A stretch of 64,000 bases of DNA, from positions 48,513,062-48,577,061 of the forward strand of contig NC_092346.1 in assembly GCF_963676685.1 (NCBI RefSeq). Reading direction: 5' to 3'. This document shows positions 14,401 through 21,997 of this stretch, piece after piece. The DNA comes from Mytilus edulis. Its lineage: Eukaryota; Mollusca; Bivalvia; Mytilida; Mytilidae. Numbering within the stretch: position 1 is the stretch's first letter; every line of letters begins with the position of its first letter. Made by a program: the position numbers and the translations under genes. Under the pieces are notes generated by a model that had not been told where the DNA came from, searched no databases, and was given only the letters and a program-made list of their open reading frames with translations.

Positions 14401-14501
14401 TTCTTAATTATCAGTAAAATTTATAAGAAAAATAGAAATCCCCATGAATACTTACATGCAGCAATCGCTGCAATAAGAAGGACTAGTATCCCACAAGCCA
14501 T
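2466..14501 (-). CDS. Gene A: secreted modular Cys / Gly-Tyr-His protein with histidine hendecad repeat (3' end unresolved)
   Basis: Fourteen coding exons can be placed on the minus strand: 14501-14456, 13729-13556, 11323-11228, 10178-9978, 9324-9112, 8461-8336, 7803-7684, 7350-7144, 6801-6673, 5653-5522, 5093-4965, 4589-4110, 3625-3497 and 2611-2561. All junctions are GT-AG and phase 1. They sum to 2233 nt, about 744 codons. The order is signal peptide, Ser/Tyr linker, then strictly alternating C-x11-C-x9-C modules (seven) and Gly/Tyr/His modules (seven), a histidine 11-mer repeat, one more Cys module and an acidic tail. The 3' end is uncertain: if the exon at 2611 is not spliced at 2560, the frame reaches a stop at 2466. 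Exons 1-5 match gene B exon for exon, so the two are inverted paralogues. I recognise no named family. A secreted structural or metal-binding role is inferred from composition only. Confidence 0.82.
2561..2611 (-). CDS. Gene A exon 14: short acidic tail exon
   Basis: This 17-codon exon, GYDDEDDYVPAGKSAYY, has phase 1 at both ends (acceptor CCCATTAG, donor GTAAGA). It is acidic, unlike the rest of the protein. Without the 2560 splice, the frame continues to a stop at 2466. I could not identify a convincing final exon below 2560, so this boundary is tentative. Confidence 0.5.
2905..3150 (+). repeat. Dispersed short repeat family R1
   Basis: The segment contains 'aagaagatgtgg', 'ccaatgagacaactctcca', 'agctataaaaggc' and 'gcaaagcccataccgc'. 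Related pieces occur at 53065-53425, 60355-60720 and 25670-25870, and reversed at 15765-15850 and 16455-16600. It looks like a short non-autonomous retroelement; no tRNA-like head was recognised. Confidence 0.6.
3497..3625 (-). CDS. Gene A exon 13: Cys module after the histidine repeat
   Basis: This 43-codon exon encodes AYQLTCGDKRFYNYWSDCY, then YHSRSVCFGKL and HLF, with three cysteines at C-x11-C-x9-C. The acceptor is TTTAAAG at 3626 and the donor is GTAAAC from 3496. Gene B stops before any such exon, so the C-terminus differs between paralogues. Confidence 0.75.
4110..4589 (-). CDS. Gene A exon 12: ten histidine 11-mer repeats plus a Gly/Tyr/His module
   Basis: This is the largest gene A exon (160 codons). 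From 4563 to 4234 it encodes ten consecutive 11-residue units, each ending in His, for example VATISRVANKH and IKRLHKHTKYH. Hydrophobic residues fall at fixed positions within the unit, as expected for an amphipathic hendecad helix. After a short Ala/His spacer, a Gly/Tyr/His module (KYHGFKLDHHRFSYGGK) is appended in the same exon. The donor GTAAGA at 4109 fits phase 1; if it is not used, the frame ends at 4081. Gene B has the same ten repeats but no appended module. Confidence 0.82.
4965..5093 (-). CDS. Gene A exon 11: Cys module
   Basis: This 43-codon exon starts AYKLKCSRSRFYRLW and has three cysteines at the module spacing. The acceptor ATTGCAG precedes it and the donor is GTAATT from 4964. 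Confidence 0.83.
5270..5405 (+). mobile_element. Short 3' fragment of family P1 in a gene A intron
   Basis: It carries 'gaagaccaattggtggcctt', 'tggtcgggttgttgtctc' and the terminal 'cattcccattcac' part of P1. It lies in the intron between gene A exons 10 and 11. Confidence 0.6.
5522..5653 (-). CDS. Gene A exon 10: Gly/Tyr/His module
   Basis: This 44-codon exon has an acidic DDYSVVDGDVYGSDYG start and a module end with YNSHHGFAIRHHRFSYNG, before a GTGAGT donor. It keeps the alternation of module types between exons 9 and 11. Confidence 0.8.
6673..6801 (-). CDS. Gene A exon 9: Cys module
   Basis: This 43-codon Cys module is nearly identical to the first half of exon 8, differing at GYQLKC versus GYRLKC. 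Here a GTATAC donor follows GGTGGAG, so the exon ends normally. The introns following exons 8 and 9 in the repeat are also similar, showing that a block of about 540-549 bp was duplicated. Confidence 0.83.
7144..7350 (-). CDS. Gene A exon 8: fused Cys + Gly/Tyr/His exon made by recent recombination
   Basis: This 69-codon exon joins a Cys module (GYRLKCSRSRFYTLWGQCYH...) directly to the 3' part of a Gly/Tyr/His module (GGITYDYGYYKSHHGFAIVN). The join sits in a six-base word, GGTGGA (TCCACC at 7223-7228 on the plus strand). The same word ends the Cys exon at 6674-6679 and lies inside exon 7 at 7763-7768. The reading frame stays open and phase 1 on both sides, so the exon is probably functional. 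It differs from exons 4 and 5, whose fusion is old and shared with gene B. Confidence 0.85.
7684..7803 (-). CDS. Gene A exon 7: Gly/Tyr/His module
   Basis: This 40-codon exon encodes a Gly-rich start, then DYGYYKSHHGFAIVNNRF and TYGGI before a GTAAGC donor. It was the source of the 3' half of the fused exon at 7350-7144: the last 75 nt or so and the following intron are nearly identical in both. Confidence 0.82.
8336..8461 (-). CDS. Gene A exon 6: Cys module
   Basis: This 42-codon exon begins YYKLSCSKRRFYSYW and contains RCYGRYHSVGRCFGYL, then a basic HLF motif. It shows the full module signature: [AG]Y-x-L-x-C, RFY, W, CY, YH, CF, L and HLF. It is the plain single-module form seen many times in gene B. 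Confidence 0.85.
9112..9324 (-). CDS. Gene A exon 5: composite Cys module plus Gly/Tyr/His module
   Basis: This 71-codon composite exon has Cys residues in GCRRHKFIRYMTSCYN and HHASTCVSLL, again spaced x11 and x9, followed by FTISHGRFRYGGK. The paralogous gene B exon 5 keeps the layout but has lost the first cysteine (Val there). The donor is GTAAGT from 9111; the acceptor is TTCAG ending at 9325. Confidence 0.82.
9545..9745 (+). mobile_element. 3' fragment of family P2
   Basis: The match to 39105-39375 includes 'acgaattagact', 'ggagcacctgagatcac' and the 'ccctttggtatcttttgcc' terminus. It is in the gene A intron between exons 4 and 5, so the open frame through it is not a gene. Confidence 0.6.
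9978..10178 (-). CDS. Gene A exon 4: composite Cys module plus Gly/Tyr/His module
   Basis: This 67-codon exon carries both modules without an intron between them. A C-x11-C-x9-C segment (LCSATKLYSALNSCYD then ISDCFPGLIKQGLIG) is followed by a Gly/basic strand (GLGVTFVKRGIVYGRS). Gene B exon 4 has the same length and layout, so the undivided form predates the duplication of the two genes. The donor is GTAAGT from 9977. Confidence 0.82.
10216..10290 (-). mobile_element. Very short 3' fragment of family P1
   Basis: About 70 bases match the tip of P1 in reverse ('aattgagaatggaaatgggg', 'acaacaacccgaccatag'). Situated in a gene A intron. Confidence 0.6.
10655..10830 (+). repeat. Dispersed repeat family R2
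   Basis: The segment with 'gtcatattcctgacttggta' followed by a 'gtagaaaatggtggattaa' type stretch recurs at 31195-31320, 44830-44960 and 45740-45790. It is non-coding and of short, degraded retroelement style. Confidence 0.5.
11228..11323 (-). CDS. Gene A exon 3: basic Gly/Tyr/His-type module
   Basis: This 32-codon exon encodes a strand with RRFHRLGVELIGRGIRYNG, aligned position by position with gene B exon 3 (RRFHQFGIDLIGNGLRYKN). It is the first member of the Gly/Tyr/His module series: a hydrophobic alternating strand, then a basic residue, an aromatic and NG. Identical length (96 nt) in both paralogues supports the splice sites. Confidence 0.8.
11500..11720 (+). repeat. Dispersed repeat family R3
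   Basis: 'aaaggcaacagtagtatacc', 'gctgttcaaag' and later 'taacacacacagcaacgga' recur in degraded form at 45550-45720. It lies in the intron before gene A exon 3. Confidence 0.5.
12096..13342 (+). repeat. Tandem array of a 355-bp unit (3.5 copies) in gene A intron 2
   Basis: Units start at 12096, 12451, 12806 and 13161; the last stops after about 182 bases. Copies are almost identical (one C/T change seen at the start of the third unit). Each full unit contains the same 80-codon frame, but the frame has no splice or promoter support and lies antisense inside a gene A intron, so I read it as satellite DNA. Diverged single copies of parts of the unit are at 48905-48965, 49177-49455 and 61645-61760, which marks it as a dispersed mobile family. 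Confidence 0.9.
13556..13729 (-). CDS. Gene A exon 2: Ser/Tyr/Gly-rich N-terminal linker
   Basis: This 58-codon exon encodes a low-complexity segment with DYY, SYSYK and SSSYSSSSY stretches and no cysteine, ending in an HPAGYAGHK-like segment. The last part resembles the end of gene B exon 2 (HAAGHIYH), but the rest has diverged. The acceptor is ...TTTTAG at 13731-13730 and the donor is GTATGA from 13555. Tyr/Ser-rich linkers of this kind are common in secreted structural proteins; no specific function is claimed. Confidence 0.75.
14456..14501 (-). CDS. Gene A exon 1: start codon and signal peptide
   Basis: ATG at 14501 opens MACGILVLLIAAIAA, a typical hydrophobic secretion signal, followed by a GTAAGT donor at 14455. 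The exon is 46 nt (15 codons plus one base), exactly the length and phase of the first exons of genes B and C. This start was chosen because it is the first ATG downstream of a TATA box and directly begins the hydrophobic stretch. Confidence 0.85.
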
Positions 14502-14536
14502 TTTGACGGATGCACTCTCGTCAATCAAAGAATTTA

Positions 14537-14544
14537 CTTATATA
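14537..14544 (-). promoter_or_regulatory. TATA box of gene A
   Basis: TATATAAG on the minus strand begins 43 bases upstream of the gene A start codon. Gene B has the same motif 44 bases upstream of its ATG. The short distance implies a very short 5' leader, about 10-15 nt. Confidence 0.6.
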
Positions 14545-15764
14545 CCTAGGCAAAAACCATATGTTGCATCTTATTGTTTTAAAACAATAAAACTATTTGT
14601 ATATTAGTCTTAGTGTATGTTAACATGTCTTATAACGTCTGATCCTGTGTTGAATTTCCTCCTCAGAAAATATATCTAAGTATGTTTCCAATTCATTACC
14701 TAGTGCGAACTCAGTCGACACTATTGTCTGATATTTCTTGCACATTTATGAATAATATTTTCTGTACATGAGACGCAGATTTAACAAATTCGATTGAACA
14801 TAAAACTTAGGAAGAGGATGGTTTAAAAAACATTTACATTCAAACATAGAATTTAGTAATTAGTCAGTACATATTCTGAATGTGCACCACAAATACTTTT
14901 TAGCAATATTTATTTTGAATATTTTTATCTCAAAGATATCTAACTGTTTAAAACAAGTTGCTTTCTTTAAAAAAAGAAATGCAATCGTAAACCCAAATGC
15001 TTGTTTGGCATTATATATATATTAGATAATTGTTTAATAAAGATGTATTGTCTTATATTACTTTTGTTGTGCATAAGAATTAGAAACTGACATTGTCTGT
15101 TTAGTGGTTTAAATAATGTAATACCGGCTTCACACATCAACGTATAGATCCGACGTACGTCGGCCGAGGTAAAAAAAATCATGCACGCTACCAAAACGCT
15201 AGTAATTTTGATGCATTCAACCTGTCAATCATATCTGTATCGTGTGCACAACGAGCTTAAAGCGTGTATTGGGTGTGCGTAAAGCGTACCTTAGCGTTTC
15301 TCCTGGTCTTCCTACATTCCCAACTGCAGGTCTGTCTATATGTGAATGTTTGTCAATAAGTCTGTCACATTCGCCCGTCTGTTTACATGTTTACCAGTCC
15401 GTCTATGTCCACTGGTTCGTCTACATGTTCACTAGCTTTGAAATAGCTTTCGGTAAGTGCGATTATTTCAGTGATTTGTGTCTATTGTTTTTATGTAAGT
15501 GATTATTGTGCACCGTACCCATAATTTTAGGGACGCGAATTGCAAACTGATATTTTACAGTTTTTTCTTGCGATGTGTTGTCCTTAAGGTTTGGTTCATT
15601 TGGGAGGGTTGGGTTTATGGCCACCACATTGTTTATGTGCCAATGTCCATTCTAAAGCCAGAAACATGTAGTACAGTGGTTGTTGTTCATAATTCATGTC
15701 GGTCAAGTTGTTTTCGTAAATTATTTTGTTATCAATAAGGCTGTTTAGTTTTGTTTGATTTTTG

Positions 15765-15850
15765 TTTTTAAATCTTAATGGTCGGGGCATTTAATAGCCG
15801 ACTAAATAGTAGGTTTTTTTTCATTTTTGGAGGCCGCTCGGTGGCCTTTA
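15765..15850 (-). repeat. R1 fragment, reversed
   Basis: It contains 'aatagccgacta' and 'ggaggccgctcggtggcc', the reverse of the 'tagccggctataaaaggccc' part of R1. Confidence 0.45.
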
Positions 15851-16454
15851 AAGACTTACTACCACGTCATTGTAACTCTGGTTGGTATTTGTATCATTAG
15901 TGCTGGACCATGGTCGATCTTATATGCACCTTTGAGGCAGGCGGGATATTTTTGTAGATCTTGTACAGCTCAAACTAATGTGAGTAGTTCCTGTACTTCT
16001 ATGTCTAGTCCCAAGTTGCATGGTTAGAGAGGGTGTAATATCTTCTGTAGGTTTGATGAAGTTTCACCCGTATCGGACTTCTTTTCCTAAATGAAAGCTT
16101 TAAGGCGACGAGTATTTTTGTATGCAATGTGCCCTTAACGTGTCTAAAACTTATCTGTAGCGTTTTCAACGCTCGTGTAGCGTGTATATTATGTGCGTGC
16201 AGTTTACAGGTACATGTATATACGTTTGACAAACGCTTGAGCGGAATGATTTTTTTTTATGTTCCATTAAAATTTTCCTGAAGTAAAAGCGTTCACCAAG
16301 CGTATACCTTTGCATTTCGACGTAAGTGAACACTTATGGAACGCGTGTTTAAACGCTTGCGTAAAGTTCCTCTGGTGAGCAACTAAGTTACGCATACGAC
16401 GATACGGACTTTGTTAATTTTCTTTTTTGACTGATTGTTTTACATTGTCATTTC

Positions 16455-16600
16455 GGGGCCTTTTATAGCCGACTATGCGGTACGTGCTTTGCCTGTTGTT
16501 GAAGGCCGTACGGTGACCCATAGTTTGTATTTCTGTGTTATTTTGGTTTCTTGCAGATAGTTGTCTCATTGACACCAAACCCGATATCTTCTTTTTTTAT
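16455..16600 (-). repeat. R1 copy, reversed
   Basis: 'gggccttttatagccgacta' through 'agttgtctcattgacacc' and a final 'atcttctttttttatat' is the reverse of the R1 start and middle. A polyT end fits a retroposed copy in reverse orientation. Confidence 0.55.
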
Positions 16601-17608
16601 ATTCGATATCTTATCGCCGACCTGGTTAAGTCTGCTAAAAATGCATGCATGATTCATTTTTAGGTTATCAGTCGTAATTAAAGTGGCACATTTAATTCGT
16701 TGTTTCATTGCTTGAAGTATCATTTCTTACATCTGCATGGTCAAATGTATATTTTTTTTAAATAAATTTTAGATTTAGATTTCAGTCACGGTTATTTTTT
16801 CCCCCTTCATATTGAATATCTATACTTATCAGTCGCATTTTAATGACGAAAAGGATTCAGAGGTTATTAAAAAAAAGTAAATAATGTTGCAATATTTAAA
16901 CAAAGAAAATAGCTTTAAATTTGCAATATTAATGAAAATAAATACGGACATAACTTTCATAATTAATTTTAACGTTATTTTCAATAAACGATTTTTTTTT
17001 TAAATCCTCGTTTTTACACCTATTTGAGGCACGTATTTATGATTATATTTCCATGTCCTTGGTCTATCCTACACGTAAAATTTCAAAAAGTGCTAATACT
17101 TTTTTTAAAGATATTATTTTTAATTGTTCTCGTTCAAAATATTTTATTTTTTCATATTCAATATCTATTTAATTTTATTTTTAATAACCATTTTTTTTTA
17201 ATTAAAGTTGCAATATATAACCGAAAAGAAAACTGTAATTTAATCATATGCAAGAAAGACTTCCCTTTAATTTCAGTATAAAAAAATAAAAAGCTTGCTT
17301 TTTACAACATGTACATCTTCACTAAACGTAAAATCTAAAATAAAATGCTACTAAAACTCTTTCTAAAGATTTTATTTTTAATTATTCTCGTTCAGAATAT
17401 AAAGCGCATTGTTTACATGAAATCTTATCTCATATCTAAACACAGCTGGTTACATCGTTTGACTAATTAAAATACTACGCATGTAGGTTAATATTAGCAG
17501 CTTGTCATCGTGTGCAAGAAAATATTATATCATAATAAATTTCAGATCATACGTAAAATATCTCTATAGCAACTTAAGATGCTAATGCATATTCAACAGA
17601 TTTGTAAG

Positions 17609-17672
17609 CTATTGCGCATGCATTTGAAAGGTGGTCATAGCTATTGCGCATGTATTTGAAAGGTGGTCATAG
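17609..17672. repeat. Two tandem copies of a 32-bp sequence
   Basis: Copies at 17609-17640 and 17641-17672 differ by one base (gcatgc versus gcatgt). Confidence 0.85.
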
Positions 17673-17739
17673 AAAGACCAGAAGTGTTCCGACTAACATC
17701 CGGTGTTCCGAAAGACTACATCACTCGTCCAATATATAC

Positions 17740-17765
17740 TGCGTAAACCCTTAGGGGTTTACGCA
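17740..17765. repeat. Perfect 11-bp hairpin
   Basis: TGCGTAAACCC and GGGTTTACGCA flank a four-base loop. Function unknown; it sits in intergenic DNA. Confidence 0.6.
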
Positions 17766-19841
17766 ACTAGGCATAAAAAATGGAAATTATAAAACAGTAA
17801 AAAAAAAAAAATACCAATAAACACAACAAACACAACAAAACAAAGCGATTATAAAAAAATTTATATTTTATTTCAAAAACAAACTATTTATTATTTGTAT
17901 AGCAATCGTAAAGAGTAGATAAAAATTTCCAAACTTGTCTAAGATAAGCTTGTCTATGTGATATGTAATAAGATCATGAGGGGAAAACAACTGTCAGAAT
18001 TGGTTCCTTGATAAATGAATTAAATTAACGCGATAATGTACAGTGTAATAACGAATTTGATGTGATTTTTTCAGAGATAAATTAAATGATTAATACCACT
18101 AGTAATTTATTGATATGTGAATTGTTCAATGGAGAAGTGTGTTCATATCACCCCGTGTTATGTCCATGTTTTGAAAACCACTTGGTTGACTGTAGATAAC
18201 TCTTTTTATTTTATTTATTTATTTATCTATATTCTGTTATTTCAATCTGTATTCATAACTCGTTTGCTAATGAACATAATTTCTAAATATACTTAAAACT
18301 ATTTTCTTTTCTGATTAATGACTTCTCGAACCAATCAGTTTGGTTAGGAGACGTAAAATCGAGAATAAAAACGTTGATATGAAGAGATACAACCCGATCA
18401 ATGATGGTGAATACTTTCACTAAAAGATAAGGTTTTCATTTCGATTCGAATTCTTATCAGCAGGTTAAGCACTTTGACTTGGCTTTTGATAAAAAAAAAA
18501 AAAAAAAAAGAATATAATAATAATCGAGCTCCAAGGCAAATTCCGCAGGAAAAAAGACAAAATTAAACGTTTTTATTTATTAGAGCAAGAGAAAGAAACA
18601 CCTGACAAAATTTTGATACATTAATTACATTGGGAGAGCAACCTTAACATAATAATAGTATCTATGATTACTCTCAAATCGTACTGTTTATTTTACCTAT
18701 TGTCACAATTTATAATATACTTTAGTTGTTCCTTGTAGTACTTATGTCGTTTTATATTGTTGAACCAGCTTTGATAAGTATATAGAATCACGATATTTTT
18801 TACTTCTGTTTGAGTACTATGATCAACAATTTTTTTTTGTAAAATACTTTTCTCGTACTCCTTACAACAAAAATATTATATTCAAGGTTACCAATGTACG
18901 TTATTTTGTCCTTGGAAGTAGATTTTTTTTCACCTGATTGTGTCATTAATATTTTAATCGTTCAGTGTATGTTTACTGGCTTTTATTAATATTTCTTCTT
19001 GATCGAGAAAAGCCATTTTTAAATTGATATCAACAACAATGCTTTTGCCGTTGAAAGTACTTACCGTTTATATTTTGCCGATCTCAGTTTGTTTTCTGAC
19101 TGTTTTTTTTTAATGTGTACCATATTTTATAAGTATATAGAATTATGATATATTTTCACTCCTGTTCTCGTATTATGACCAACAAATTTATTTAATTTCT
19201 AAAAAATATTTTCGTACTTCTAACAAAAAAAATGTTAACGTTACCAGTGTAGGTTTTATCTAATTTGGTCCCAGTTCATAAATATACTTTGGACGTTTAT
19301 TTATATATTGTATTTAGTGTGTGTCATATAATTTTGTTTTGTTCAGTGCATGTTTACTTGATTTTTCGTTTTGATTGAGTAAAGACATTTCAAAATCAAC
19401 CTTAACAAGAATGTTTTTGTCGTAGATAGTTCTTACCGTTTAAAGTACACAACCCTCACTTTGTTTTCTTTCTCGATTAATATATAAAAAAGTATGGAAA
19501 TGCAAATTGAAGTACAAGCTTAGGGTAAGCAAATAGAAATTTTTAAAGTCATTTGTGTCCGAATTGCACATCAAGACACACCTCTACAATAACTTTTGTA
19601 ATTCTTTAATACGGTTTTATACATTATTTAAAGGTTTACATTTTTCCTTTCTTCGAAAGAGTTGAATTTGTTTCGTGTACAACGTTGTGTTGTTTGTACT
19701 GTAAGTCAACTGATCACTATTGAAGGAGTTTCAAATAAGCTTACAATAACAAGTTTAACCCTGCGTTGGTATGTCCCAAGTCAATAACCTCGCCTTCGGT
19801 TCTCTTTTGTCATATTTTTTATATGTGTATGTATGTATGTA

Positions 19842-20068
19842 TGAGGAAAACTTGTTGTGAATGGCAAATAGTTTCTGTTGAATATGTTCCTACTGCTAAG
19901 TAGGATATGGAAGACGAAGAGCGTGACATATTGTATATTCACAAATCTATTGCTGAAAACTTGTTGTGAATGGCAAATAGTTTCTGTTGAATATGTTCCT
20001 ACTGCTAAGTAGGATATGGAAGATGAAGAGCATGACATATTGTATATTCACAAATCTATTGCTGAAAA
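19842..20068. repeat. Two tandem copies of a 109-bp sequence
   Basis: The stretch starting 'cttgttgtgaatggcaaata' occurs at 19851 and 19960 with a few base changes. A short GTAT microsatellite precedes it at about 19826-19843. Confidence 0.85.
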
Positions 20069-20309
20069 TTGTATGCTAACTTAAAATAGTCTGTTATTTG
20101 TGTCGATTGGTTACTGTTTCACTTACGTATACTCCAAATATCCTTTAATTTATTTATATATCAACAATACAATATGAGATACCAGTCTTATGATTTACAT
20201 GTCTAAACATTAAATGGAGGTGATATCTTTTGGTTTTCTTCTGTTGTAATGTTGCGGTGTTATTGTCGTGAACCCCATACATCCTTTATTTACAAAGCAC
20301 GAAAATGTC

Positions 20310-21048
20310 GGCGTTCACCTCAAAAGCTATCCAAACCTTTGAACAGACTTACAAGAAGGGATAAAGATACGTTTCTGTTGTGAGGTCATTAAAGATGACA
20401 TATTTTTGCTGGTATATTGATTTACTTATAGGGTCTTTGCATCGGAAAAAACCACACTTATTCTTAAATAAATTGTTGGCATGACACGGGATATGTTCTT
20501 CTCATATATTGTATGATGGTATGATACTAAACCCCTAACAGGAGGGATTGTGCTTGGTATGCATATGCTGGAGACATAATCTTTAAATCAGTTCAATTGA
20601 GGTCTAGATCTGGCATGTCATTAACTGCTAGTAATCCTTTGTAATTAATGCAGCATTGTTATTTTCCTCTTTTGTTTTGTATTATGTCATTGGAATCAGG
20701 CTTCTTTTAAACTGTGTTTTACTGTGCGTGTTGCTGTATGTTACTTTTTTCTGCATTGGCTAGAGGTTTATGTATACGGGAGGGTTGAAATCTCATAAAA
20801 AAAAGTTTAACCCCGCCGCATTTTTGTGTCTATTCCAAATCAGGAGCCTCTGTCCTTTGTTAGACATGTATGGTTTTAGTTCACTTTTATATTTTGGAAT
20901 TAAGTATGCCGTTCATTATCACTGAACTAGTACGTTTTTTTGTTAAAAGGCCGGCTGAACCATGCCTTCGGGTGTGGGAGTTGACGACCCATTGGTGGCC
21001 TTCGTCTGGTTTTGCACTTTGGTCGGGTTGTTGTCTATTTTCAATTTT
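20310..21048 (+). mobile_element. Family P1 3' part (coding tail remnant plus 3' UTR)
   Basis: The segment starts within the decayed end of the reverse transcriptase frame ('cctttgaacagacttacaag', 'tctttgcatcgga') and runs through the 3' UTR to the 'cggttgttgtct' tip. It parallels 50740-51490 but is more diverged. Confidence 0.7.
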
Positions 21049-21907
21049 ATGTAACTTAAGGTGTCAAAGTCACGAATTGGATTTATTCCATATCAGAAAA
21101 AAGACCCATATTTGACAGTCCCTCTTCTATATATCATTTGAGAATCTTTTGAGGTCCAGTGTCAAGTTAACATGACTTAAACTTTAAGCGTCACCGAGTA
21201 CATCTCTGATAACTGCTAAATTTGATTTTCTTTGTTAAAAAATAAAAACAAATGTTCAGCGGTGTGATCTTTCACATTATAAGCATGTGGCAGCACAATG
21301 ATTTTTTCTTAATTCATAGAATACAGTTATTATTTTACACTCTTCGTTTAATCTAGTTAGTTTAATAAGGAATTTTGAATTTATGATTCAAATTAAACTT
21401 AGAAATACATGTATCAACGAGTTGAATTAGTACTGTTTTTTCTCCTTGTCATCTGCATACATCTTGTACATTGAAATCAATATTAACTTTGTCAACGACA
21501 ATATATAAGTCGATTAAAGGTATATATACATACAATTAACGATTTTCATTTTAGTTTTCTTCTAAGTTATTCAATATTCAAGGGAATTTCAGCTGCATAG
21601 GTCAGCATTAAAGATTAACCTAAACATTATACTCAGTAAATGTAATTGTAGGTTTAATAATCAACCTTTAACAATGAACTTGCTACTTTTATATGTCCTT
21701 TCAACTTAAGGAACTGTAAATAAACGACAAAAACAGAAAGGCTATGCGAGATGGATCATCTAGCGCAAATGAAATGGAAACAAAATAAGTCCTTGATGAG
21801 GAAATGAAAAAGATAACACTGCGCATGAAATAACCTCTATGACACTTTACATGATTATGTGCAAAAGTCAGGATACTTTTAATGTAACACATGGTAGTGA
21901 AAAACAC

Positions 21908-21916
21908 TATATAAAG
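21908..21916 (+). promoter_or_regulatory. TATA box of gene B
   Basis: TATATAAAG begins 44 bases before the gene B start codon, matching the 43-base spacing in gene A. No other promoter motif is claimed. Confidence 0.6.
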
Positions 21917-21951
21917 AAACTTGATGATGATACAGCAACATAACCATCGAC

Positions 21952-21997
21952 ATGACTCGAGGAGTGTTCACTTTTTTACTGGTTGTCTGTGTGACAG
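21952..21997 (+). CDS. Gene B exon 1: start codon and signal peptide
   Basis: The 46-nt exon encodes MTRGVFTFLLVVCVT, a hydrophobic secretion signal, then a GTAAGT donor. The match in length and phase with gene A exon 1 and gene C exon 1 supports the start. Confidence 0.88.

Larger units (their letters stand above)
14545..21907. other. Intergenic region between divergent genes A and B
   Basis: The roughly 7.4 kb between the two TATA boxes holds repeats (listed separately) and AT-rich DNA. No exon of the A/B family and no other coding exon was found on either strand. A stretch at about 15130-16400 is unusually rich in words such as gcgt/acgc ('aaacgctt', 'gcgttcacc') compared with its surroundings and may be a decayed repeat. 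Confidence 0.5.

Noticed and set aside
15242..16232. Several short frames in the A-B intergenic region
   Set aside because: They have no splice sites, similarity or codon pattern, and overlap R1 repeat fragments and a decayed CpG-richer repeat.
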